Source of the DNA: an uncultured Flavobacteriaceae bacterium
GTDB taxonomy: Bacteria; Bacteroidota; Bacteroidia; Flavobacteriales; Flavobacteriaceae
Length of the DNA: 6,101 bases
Assembly (NCBI GenBank): GCA_938074515.1
Contig: CALJFV010000042.1
Coordinates: 1-6,101, forward strand
Direction of reading: 5' to 3'
Position 1 is the first letter of the stretch. Each line of letters starts with the position of its first letter. The position numbers were made by a program, and so were the translations under genes. A model generated the notes under the pieces. The model did no database searches. It saw only the letters and a program-made list of their open reading frames with translations, and was not told the origin of the DNA. Positions 1 through 5,532 of the stretch are shown here, in pieces.

Positions 1-561
1 GACGACAAAGCACCGTCTAAGGAGCGCAGTAAATATTTCCCAGAACAAGACTTACCCATAGATGATAAATTCACCCGTAACTTCAGCAATAAGGGAGGTA
101 AATTTCTTTATTGCCTCAATTGGGAGGAAGTCGCAGAAGCTTTTGACAATATTCTTCTAGAAAACGACTGGTACGAGCAGGAGGTATTTTGTATGGATCC
201 TGCCTTAATGAAGAAATTCGATGGGTATAACCTGAATTTCTCACAATCTGATAAATCCTGTTTTGTACTTTCACAATGCGAGTCTTTAGTGGCGAGTAAT
301 GGAGCTATTCTGCTATGTTCGAATCAAATAAAAGAGAAAAAACTGAGTGAACTCCCAGCCAACATTATCATTTTTGCCACCACAAGTCAACTTGTTGAAA
401 CCATAAGCGAGGGACTGCATTTGATCAAGAGCAGAAGTAATAAATCCATACCAACCAATATTACCACCATACAAGACTTTGAAACGGGCGACGAAAAAGA
501 TTTTATGAGTTACGGAAGTAGCACAAAAAACTTATATTTGCTGTTAATGGAGGATTTGTAA
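1..561 (+). CDS. LUD-domain-like protein (LutC/YkgG-related), 5'-truncated by window edge
   Basis: The frame is open from base 1 to the TAA at 559-561, giving 186 visible C-terminal residues; the true start lies upstream of the window. The visible part resembles the C-terminal half of LUD (lactate utilisation, LutC/YkgG) proteins: a strand-rich segment LVASNGAILLCSN (about residues 95-108 of the visible part) sits where LutC has its AETGSIVL-type strand, followed by ELPANIIIF and a helix like the LutC segment LLPPVHIVV. The usual C-terminal SGPSRTADIE-type motif is not recognisable; instead there is TTIQDFETGDEKDF and a YGSSTKNLYLLLMEDL end. LutC-type proteins take part in iron-sulfur-dependent lactate oxidation, but the lutA and lutB partners are not visible here, so that function should not be assumed. 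The Met at 193 is internal, because homologous-looking sequence (KGGKFLYCLNWEEVAEAF) precedes it. The protein looks cytoplasmic, with no membrane segment. The family call is moderate and the role is unknown. Confidence 0.7.
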   Translation, partial: DDKAPSKERSKYFPEQDLPIDDKFTRNFSNKGGKFLYCLNWEEVAEAFDNILLENDWYEQEVFCMDPALMKKFDGYNLNFSQSDKSCFVLSQCESLVASNGAILLCSNQIKEKKLSELPANIIIFATTSQLVETISEGLHLIKSRSNKSIPTNITTIQDFETGDEKDFMSYGSSTKNLYLLLMEDL

Positions 562-577
562 AGTGGCGCCTAGACTC

Positions 578-593
578 AGTTTGAGCGCAAACT
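578..593. repeat. Short perfect inverted repeat between the LUD-like gene and cdsA
   Basis: AGTTTG (578-583) and CAAACT (588-593) form a perfect 6-bp stem around a 4-base AGCG loop, in the 68-bp gap before cdsA. No T-run follows, so it is not a standard intrinsic terminator. It could be a weak mRNA hairpin, an operator-like dyad or chance. The left arm also overlaps a poor Bacteroidetes -7 match (TCAGTTTG, 576-583) with TTG at 556-558, but the spacing of 17 bp is short and one -7 position is wrong. Confidence 0.25.
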
Positions 594-629
594 TCTACAC
601 CGTGAGAAAAGCATTCTAACCAACCAAAT

Positions 630-1430
630 ATGAGAGAGCTCTTAGTGCGCACCATTTCTGGTTTTATTTACATGACGTTGATTCTTTTCGCCATGTATGC
701 GGATGCTCAATACTTTTTATTGCTCACTGCCTGCTTCGGACTACTTACCTTATTTGAGTTTCAACGTTTAGTCCAAATTAAAAGCGTACTGCCTTACGTT
801 ATTTTTATCTTGTTGTTTTTGGGGATTCATCAAAATATTTTCCCTAAATGGATCGACCTGATGATTGGAGTTTTGGGCGTGCTCATGAATACTTATCTCA
901 TCCTGAATTTACTCGAATTTATGTCGCACCAGCGCCTGGAACGCAAGTATATTTTGATCGTATTCTATATCATGATTGGCGTCATCACTATGGGGCTCAT
1001 CCCCCAAATAAGTGGAGATTATGATATGAATCTCATCGCTGGAGTCTTTATTTTAATTTGGGTAAACGACAGTATGGCCTACTTAGTGGGGGTTAACTTT
1101 GGTCGGCACAAACTCCTTGAACATATTTCTCCAAAAAAGACCATAGAAGGGACCATGGGCGGCGTAGTCGGTGCGCTGATCGCGGCAGGAATCATGGCTC
1201 AGTATTTCGACAGACAAAGCCTTCAGTTATGGCTTATTCTCGCCTTGTTGATCTCCGTTTTCGGGACATTGGGCGATTTAGTTCAATCAAAATTCAAAAG
1301 AAAGGCCCAAGTCAAGGACAGCGGGGCCTTATTGCCCGGCCATGGCGGTATATATGACCGCCTAGACAGCATTATTTTTGTAAGTCCATTTGTTTACTGT
1401 TTGCTTCAAATTACCGCCTATGTTTCATAA
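630..1430 (+). CDS. cdsA: Phosphatidate cytidylyltransferase (CDP-diacylglycerol synthase)
   Basis: This integral membrane enzyme converts phosphatidic acid and CTP to CDP-diacylglycerol and pyrophosphate, the branch point for bacterial phospholipids. The 266-residue protein is a normal length for bacterial CdsA. The family signature is complete at residues 220-246: S220, K223-R224, K229-D230, then PGHGG (236-240) and D243-R244-L245-D246. Upstream, NDSMAYLVG (146-154), GRH (158-160) and SPKKTIEG (167-174) are also typical, and the acidic and basic residues expected for metal and CTP binding are present. About eight hydrophobic segments are visible, roughly at 8-25, 28-46, 53-70, 76-96, 106-125, 134-155, 175-192 and 200-217, with a last one near 247-264. 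The ATG at 630 gives MRELLVRTISG, a typical CdsA start. The leader CTAACCAACCAAAT has no Shine-Dalgarno sequence, which is normal for Bacteroidetes. The gene lies 68 bp after the LUD-like gene and overlaps psd by 11 bp, so co-transcription with psd is very likely. Confidence 0.96.
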   Translation: MRELLVRTISGFIYMTLILFAMYADAQYFLLLTACFGLLTLFEFQRLVQIKSVLPYVIFILLFLGIHQNIFPKWIDLMIGVLGVLMNTYLILNLLEFMSHQRLERKYILIVFYIMIGVITMGLIPQISGDYDMNLIAGVFILIWVNDSMAYLVGVNFGRHKLLEHISPKKTIEGTMGGVVGALIAAGIMAQYFDRQSLQLWLILALLISVFGTLGDLVQSKFKRKAQVKDSGALLPGHGGIYDRLDSIIFVSPFVYCLLQITAYVS

Positions 1431-2073
1431 AGAGGGTTATCGTATTATCACTATTACATTTATCGTTGTAGTGGCTATTTTTTTGTCGGTCCATTACTCA
1501 ATAAATACCGCATGGTTGAAATATAGTCTATGGAGCATTGGCTTTGTATTCTTAGTCTTGATATTGCAATTCTTTCGCAATCCAAAGCGTAATTTTAAGG
1601 TCCATGATCAATTGGTGCTCTCACCAGTAGATGGTAAAGTGGTAGTCATCGAGGAAGTGTTCGAACCTGAATATTTTAAGGATCAGAGACTCATGATTTC
1701 TGTTTTTATGTCGCCAATAAATGTGCATGTAACCCGCTATCCAGTAGGTGGAAAAATACTTTACAGTAAGTACCATCCTGGAAAATATCTTGTAGCATGG
1801 CACCCAAAATCTAGTCTGGAAAATGAAAGAACCACCGTCGTTGTGGATAGTCCAGAACATGGTCCTGTACTGTTTCGACAAATTGCAGGCGCACTGGCTA
1901 AGCGCATCGTCAATTACGCAAAAGAAGGAGATTTGGCAGAGCAAACCACAGACAGTGGATTTATTAAATTTGGTTCGCGTGTTGATGTTTATTTACCGGT
2001 GAACACCCCGGTGGCTGTAGCGTTGAATCAAGTGGTTAAAGGAGGGCTTACTGTTCTTGCAGGTGAAGCATAA
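1420..2073 (+). CDS. psd: Phosphatidylserine decarboxylase proenzyme, short type
   Basis: This pyruvoyl enzyme decarboxylates phosphatidylserine to phosphatidylethanolamine at the membrane. The 217-residue protein is the short Psd form of about 210-230 residues, compared with about 320 in E. coli. Two N-terminal hydrophobic segments (about 7-25 and 36-52) should anchor it. Motifs seen are SPVDGK (68-73, candidate catalytic Asp71), MSPINVHVTRYPVGG (97-111, with His103) and KFGSRVDVYLP (183-193). Ser186 in the Gly-Ser pair is the expected self-cleavage site, where the proenzyme splits into a large beta chain and a short alpha chain whose N-terminal serine becomes the pyruvoyl group. An upstream in-frame ATG at 1390 would add ten residues inside cdsA, but I chose ATG 1420 because MFHKEG(Y/F) is the start I associate with flavobacterial Psd and it leaves only an 11-bp overlap with cdsA. 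PS synthase, needed between CdsA and Psd, is not in the window. Confidence 0.95.
   Translation: MFHKEGYRIITITFIVVVAIFLSVHYSINTAWLKYSLWSIGFVFLVLILQFFRNPKRNFKVHDQLVLSPVDGKVVVIEEVFEPEYFKDQRLMISVFMSPINVHVTRYPVGGKILYSKYHPGKYLVAWHPKSSLENERTTVVVDSPEHGPVLFRQIAGALAKRIVNYAKEGDLAEQTTDSGFIKFGSRVDVYLPVNTPVAVALNQVVKGGLTVLAGEA
2038..2046 (+). promoter_or_regulatory. Strong Shine-Dalgarno-like sequence before the ACBP gene
   Basis: AAAGGAGGG lies inside the 3' end of psd, 11 bases upstream of TTG 2057 (counted from the end of GGAGG-G roughly 10-12) and about 17 upstream of GTG 2063. None of the other starts in the window has such a site. It favours TTG 2057 as the ACBP start and suggests reinitiation coupled to psd translation. 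Caution: the same bases encode Lys-Gly-Gly of Psd, so the match may be a by-product of protein coding. Confidence 0.4.
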
Positions 2074-2347
2074 AGATTTAGATATCGCCTTTGAAGAATC
2101 TGTTGCTTTGGTAAGTAAACACTTAGAGCCTTTTCCTGCAGATATACTGTTAAAACTTTATGCCTACTACAAGATTGCTACTCGGGATCGGGAACGCCCA
2201 CAGGGCAGCAAACCGCTCATTAACGCCTTTAAAATAAACGCACTTTTTCAAGCCAAAGGCCTTTCACAAGAGGAAGCCAAACTCAAATACATCGAGACTG
2301 CAAATACCTATTTTATTTACAGAGACCATAAAGGCATAGACCAGTAA
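2057..2347 (+). CDS. Acyl-CoA-binding protein (ACBP family)
   Basis: This small cytosolic four-helix protein is expected to bind long-chain acyl-CoA thioesters. The 96-residue product spans one whole ACBP domain. Aligned by eye to bovine ACBP, the ligand-binding residues are kept: Tyr35 (Tyr28), Tyr38 (Tyr31), Lys39 (Lys32), Lys59 (Lys54) and Tyr78 (Tyr73). LYAYYKIAT (34-42), ERP (46-48) and KGLSQEEA (67-74) are typical blocks. The two tryptophans of the bovine KWDAW segment are replaced by Ile60 and Leu63, and two residues are missing in the loop before it. There is no ATG in frame near the 5' end: the start is either TTG 2057 or GTG 2063 (MKHKDLDIAF), both overlapping the psd end (17 or 11 bp). 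I prefer TTG because of the Shine-Dalgarno-like AAAGGAGGG upstream, but GTG is nearly as likely. Its place directly behind cdsA and psd suggests a link to membrane lipid synthesis or acyl-chain supply, which is inference. Confidence 0.9.
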   Translation: MQVKHKDLDIAFEESVALVSKHLEPFPADILLKLYAYYKIATRDRERPQGSKPLINAFKINALFQAKGLSQEEAKLKYIETANTYFIYRDHKGIDQ

Positions 2348-2367
2348 AGGCGATTATCCCAACGCCT
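2348..2367. terminator. Weak candidate hairpin at the convergent ACBP/valS junction
   Basis: AGGCG (2348-2352) and CGCCT (2363-2367) can pair around a 10-base loop. The hairpin covers the whole 6-bp gap between the two stop codons plus the last codons of valS. Read on the minus strand it is followed by TTTACT, a poor T-run, and on the plus strand by GAAGTG, which is no T-run. The location is right for a shared terminator, but the stem is short and the tail weak, so it may be chance. Confidence 0.18.
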
Positions 2368-4984
2368 GAAGTGCAGCGTTTATCGTACTGATTTTGGCCA
2401 AGGCGTCTGCTTCCTTTTGACGCTCAGCGGCAACTACAGCTTCAGGAGCATTGTCAACAAATCGAGCATTACTGAGTTTTCCTCGGACACTCTTTAAAAA
2501 TCCTTCTGTGTAGGACAGCTCTTCCAGGAGCTTATGGCGCTCCTGTTGAACATCGACATGGCCACTTACAGGGACGTAATACTCATTGCTTTTCACGCGA
2601 AAACTCAAGGCGCCTTCAGGAGCTGTATCGGCATATTGTACCGCAGCGACATTGCAAAATTTTACAACGGCTGATTGGTAGTAATCTCCGATACCCGCGA
2701 CGTCATTAACCGTCAGATCAATGGCCTCTTTAAACGAAATGTTTTTTTCCTTACGCAAAGTACGAATACCCGAAACAACCTCCTTTGTATGTTCAAAGGC
2801 TTGAATCAAATCAAAATCGGGTGATTTAATTTCTGGCCATTTTGCGATGATCAGCGCCTGATCTTTGGTTCTCACGGCCAATTTTTGCCAAATCTCTTCG
2901 GATACAAAGGGCACAAAAGGATGAAGAATTTTCAGATTATCTTCGAATAACTGAACAACCTGGGCATAGGAATCGGCACATATCGCCTTTCCATATTCTG
3001 GTTTAATCCATTCCAAAAACCAGGAACAAAAGTCGTCCCAAACCAATTTATAGGTAGTCATCAAGGCATCCGAAATACGATATTTTCCATAATGATCTTC
3101 AATCTCACTGAGCGCCGCTTGGAACTTTTGAGCATACCACTCAATAGCTTTACGATCGCTGTCACTTTGGGCAATTTCCTCCGAGATGGTCCAACCAGAA
3201 ACCAATCGATAGGCATTCCAAATTTTATTGACAAAGCCACTCCCCTGCTGGCACAAATCTTCATCAAACATAAGGTCATTTCCCGCAGGAGAGCTCAATA
3301 ACATCCCTACGCGAACTCCGTCCGCCCCGTACTTATCCATTAAATCCAAGGGATCGGGAGAATTCCCGAGGGACTTGCTCATTTTTCGTCTTTGTTTGTC
3401 ACGGACAATTCCAGTGAGATAGACATTGTTAAAAGGACGCACTCCGCGGTATTCATATCCAGCAATAATCATCCGGGCCACCCAGAAAAATAAAATCTCG
3501 GGCGCAGTAACCAAATCATTAGTGGGGTAGTAATAGTTGATTTCAGGGTTTTCCGGATTGCGGATACCATCAAAAACACTGATTGGCCAAAGCCACGAAG
3601 AAAACCAAGTATCTAAAACATCCGCATCTTGAGTCAAGTCTTCTTGGGATAAATCAGCATTTCCTGAGCGCTCAACTGCCAATTCTACAGCTTCTTCTAA
3701 AGAAGCGGCAACAACAAAATCTTCACGTCCTGGACCGTAATAATAGGCAGGAATTTGATGGCCCCACCACAGTTGACGCGAAATATTCCAATCGCGAACC
3801 CCTTCCATCCAGTGGCGGTATGTGTTGACAAACTTTTCCGGGACGAGCTGAACCTCATTGTTCATTACTGCGTCTAGAGCCGGCTGGGCCAAATCTTTCA
3901 TTTTTAGAAACCACTGATCACTGAGTTTGGGCTCGATCACCGCCCCTGTGCGTTCACTAGTCCCTACCTTGTGGGTATGCGCTTCAACCTTTTCTAAAAA
4001 TCCCATGGTCTTGAGTTCTTCAACGATGGCCTTTCGAACGGCAAATCGATCTTGACCCTTGTAATGAAGTCCATGCGCATTTAGCGTGGCATCATCGTTA
4101 AAAATATCGATGACTTCCAACTGGTGCTTTTCTCCTAAGAGCTTGTCATTTTCATCGTGGGCAGGAGTCACTTTGAGACAACCAGTACCAAAATCCATGG
4201 CCACGTAGGTATCCTCAATAATGGGTATTTTTCTACCACAAATAGGAACGATGACCTCTTTTCCTTTCAGATGAGTATAACGAGGGTCCTCAGGATGAAT
4301 ACAAACCGCTGTATCCCCAAGTAAAGTCTCTGGTCTTGTCGTGGCGATTAAGACTTTTTCGTCAGAATCAGCTACCGCATAATTGATGTAATATAAATGG
4401 CCCTGGCGCTCTTGATGAATTACTTCTTCATCACTCAAGGTAGTTTTTGCTTCTGGGTCCCAATTGACCATTCGATAACCCCTGTAAATCAGACCCTTGC
4501 GATATAAATCAATAAAGACTTGAATGACCGATTCAGAGAGATCCGGGTCCATAGTAAATTTTGTGCGCTGCCAATCGCAAGAGGCCCCCAGCTTTTTTAG
4601 CTGTTCCAGTATAATTCCACCGTGCTTGTGGGTCCACGCCCAGGCGTGCTCTAAAAATTCTTTACGAGTTAAATCAGACTTTTCGATACCCTCGCTTTTT
4701 AACTTCGCGACAACTTTAGCCTCAGTGGCGATACTCGCATGGTCTGTACCCGGCACCCAACAGGCGTTAAACCCTTTTAAACGCGCGCGTCGAATCAATA
4801 CATCCTGAAGGGTATTGTTTAGCATATGCCCCATGTGCAATACCCCGGTTACATTAGGTGGAGGAATGACGATCGTATACGGGGTTCTTTGGTCAATTTC
4901 ACTGTGGAAATATCCGTGGTTCATCCAGTAATCATACCAGTGATTTTCAACCTCTTGTGCATTGTATTTGCCAACTCCAGCCAT
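2354..4984 (-). CDS. valS: Valyl-tRNA synthetase
   Basis: This cytoplasmic class Ia aminoacyl-tRNA synthetase charges tRNA-Val with valine and edits mischarged threonine. All 876 residues are present, the usual length. The order of domains is canonical. The Rossmann fold has the HIGH motif as HMGH (50-53) within PPPNVTGVLHMGH, then WVPGTDHASIATE (76-88). The CP1 editing insertion covers about 190-350, with TTRPETLLGDTAV (215-227) and TPAHDEND (273-280, Asp277 and Asp280). GTSERTGAVIEPKLSDQWF (341-359) and DWNISRQLWWGHQIPAYYY (398-416) lead back to the catalytic core. KMSKS is intact at 534-538 (RKMSKSLGNSPDPLD). An alpha-helical anticodon-binding domain follows, and the last 65 or so residues form the Lys/Glu-rich coiled-coil arm typical of ValS. 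ATG 4984 gives MAGVGKYNAQEVENHWY, a normal ValS start, after an A-rich leader without Shine-Dalgarno. The gene faces the ACBP gene tail to tail with 6 bp between stops, and has its own promoter in the divergent region. Confidence 0.98.
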   Translation of the reverse strand: MAGVGKYNAQEVENHWYDYWMNHGYFHSEIDQRTPYTIVIPPPNVTGVLHMGHMLNNTLQDVLIRRARLKGFNACWVPGTDHASIATEAKVVAKLKSEGIEKSDLTRKEFLEHAWAWTHKHGGIILEQLKKLGASCDWQRTKFTMDPDLSESVIQVFIDLYRKGLIYRGYRMVNWDPEAKTTLSDEEVIHQERQGHLYYINYAVADSDEKVLIATTRPETLLGDTAVCIHPEDPRYTHLKGKEVIVPICGRKIPIIEDTYVAMDFGTGCLKVTPAHDENDKLLGEKHQLEVIDIFNDDATLNAHGLHYKGQDRFAVRKAIVEELKTMGFLEKVEAHTHKVGTSERTGAVIEPKLSDQWFLKMKDLAQPALDAVMNNEVQLVPEKFVNTYRHWMEGVRDWNISRQLWWGHQIPAYYYGPGREDFVVAASLEEAVELAVERSGNADLSQEDLTQDADVLDTWFSSWLWPISVFDGIRNPENPEINYYYPTNDLVTAPEILFFWVARMIIAGYEYRGVRPFNNVYLTGIVRDKQRRKMSKSLGNSPDPLDLMDKYGADGVRVGMLLSSPAGNDLMFDEDLCQQGSGFVNKIWNAYRLVSGWTISEEIAQSDSDRKAIEWYAQKFQAALSEIEDHYGKYRISDALMTTYKLVWDDFCSWFLEWIKPEYGKAICADSYAQVVQLFEDNLKILHPFVPFVSEEIWQKLAVRTKDQALIIAKWPEIKSPDFDLIQAFEHTKEVVSGIRTLRKEKNISFKEAIDLTVNDVAGIGDYYQSAVVKFCNVAAVQYADTAPEGALSFRVKSNEYYVPVSGHVDVQQERHKLLEELSYTEGFLKSVRGKLSNARFVDNAPEAVVAAERQKEADALAKISTINAALQALG

Positions 4985-5012
4985 TGTGGTTTAATTTTTG
5001 TAGCGCTCGGGG

Positions 5013-5043
5013 CAAAAGTAGTTATAAGTTAAAGATTATAAAA
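5013..5043 (-). promoter_or_regulatory. Probable Bacteroidetes-type promoter of valS
   Basis: On the minus strand TACTTTTG (5020 to 5013) is an exact match to the Bacteroidetes -7 consensus TAnnTTTG and is followed by C. A T-run (TTTT, 5043-5040) lies 19 bp upstream, at the spacing of the -33 TTG element, but it lacks the G, so the -33 is weak. Transcription would start roughly 5005-5009, giving a leader of about 20-25 bases before ATG 4984. The T box, attenuator or other leader structure sometimes seen before synthetase genes has no room here. Confidence 0.55.
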
Positions 5044-5057
5044 GTAAGCCGAGCATT

Positions 5058-5088
5058 TTGCTCATTGTATAAAAGTTCAATACATTAG
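5058..5088 (+). promoter_or_regulatory. Candidate Bacteroidetes-type promoter of the DUF1573 gene
   Basis: TTG at 5058-5060 (within TTTTG) is followed after 20 bp by TACATTAG at 5081-5088, which matches the -7 consensus TAnnTTTG at all but one specified position (A for T at the seventh base). The expected spacing is about 19 bp. Transcription would begin near 5092-5096, leaving a leader of only about 11-15 bases before ATG 5107. This promoter and that of valS diverge within a 122-bp gap without overlapping -7 boxes. Confidence 0.4.
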
Positions 5089-5106
5089 TCTTTTAAACCG
5101 AGAACC

Positions 5107-5493
5107 ATGAAAAAATTATTTGTTTTAATCGCACTATTCATCGCAGGACTCAACGTTCAAGCGCAGGCCAAAATAGAATTTAAGTCAGAGACCATTGACT
5201 ACGGAAATATAGCCAAAGGCAGTGATGGTGTTCGCGTTTTTGAATTTACCAATACCGGAGATACAGAACTTATAATTTCAGATGTAAAATCAAGCTGTGG
5301 TTGCACCGTTCCTGAAAAACCAAAAGGACCCATTGCGCCAGGAGCGACAGGAGAAATAAAAGTAAAATACGACACCAAACGCGTCGGTCCGATTCGCAAG
5401 ACCGTAACGGTATACTCAAATGCCACAGAACCAATAAAAGCCCTCAAAATAAAAGGGGTGGTTGAGGCCAACAAAAGCATCTTAGAGAACTAG
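5107..5493 (+). CDS. Secreted DUF1573-domain protein
   Basis: This 128-residue exported protein consists of a signal peptide and one DUF1573 domain. MKKLFVLIALFIAGLNVQA is a clear Sec signal, with likely signal peptidase I cleavage after Ala19 (VQA) or Ala21 (AQA). There is no lipobox cysteine at the cleavage site, so a soluble periplasmic protein is expected rather than a lipoprotein. The domain shows DYGNI (31-35), FEFTNTGDTELIISDVKSSCGCTVPE (45-70) with the family CGCT motif at Cys64/Cys66, IAPGATGEIKVKYDT (76-90) and a final beta-strand pair TVTVYSN (99-105) and ALKIKGVVE (112-120). The fold is an immunoglobulin-like beta sandwich related to ASPM/SPD-2/Hydin domains. No biochemical role is established for such proteins; they are very common in Bacteroidetes. 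The two cysteines, one residue apart, are conserved in the family and might bind metal or be redox active, which is speculation. ATG 5107 is chosen because it opens the signal peptide. The gene is divergent from valS and 39 bp ahead of the aminotransferase gene. Confidence 0.92.
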   Translation: MKKLFVLIALFIAGLNVQAQAKIEFKSETIDYGNIAKGSDGVRVFEFTNTGDTELIISDVKSSCGCTVPEKPKGPIAPGATGEIKVKYDTKRVGPIRKTVTVYSNATEPIKALKIKGVVEANKSILEN

Positions 5494-5532
5494 CGATTTT
5501 CACGCATTCGCCCTTATCATATACGGATACCC

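Noticed and set aside
1390..1419. Earlier in-frame ATG that would extend Psd by ten residues
   Set aside because: The extension (MFTVCFKLPP) is a read-through of the conserved cdsA 3' end and does not look like Psd; the start at 1420 gives a typical MFHKEG N-terminus and a short overlap.
1621..1944. 107-codon open frame on the minus strand within psd
   Set aside because: It lies antisense to conserved Psd motifs, its protein shows no recognisable domain, and it has no start context; it is a shadow of psd.
3061..4808. Several open frames of 64-94 codons on the plus strand and one of 72 on the minus strand within valS
   Set aside because: All overlap conserved ValS sequence, resemble no family, and arise from codon bias of the real gene.
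5035..5040. TATAAT on the minus strand upstream of valS, resembling a sigma-70 -10 box
   Set aside because: The rest of the window points to Bacteroidetes, whose primary sigma factor uses TAnnTTTG; an exact match to that lies just downstream, and no TTGACA-like box is spaced correctly for TATAAT.
5199..5480. 93-codon open frame on the minus strand within the DUF1573 gene
   Set aside because: Antisense to a clear signal peptide plus DUF1573 domain; no recognisable protein features.
5494..5532. Gap between the DUF1573 gene and the aminotransferase gene searched for a terminator or promoter
   Set aside because: No hairpin with T-run and no TAnnTTTG box seen in these 39 bases.
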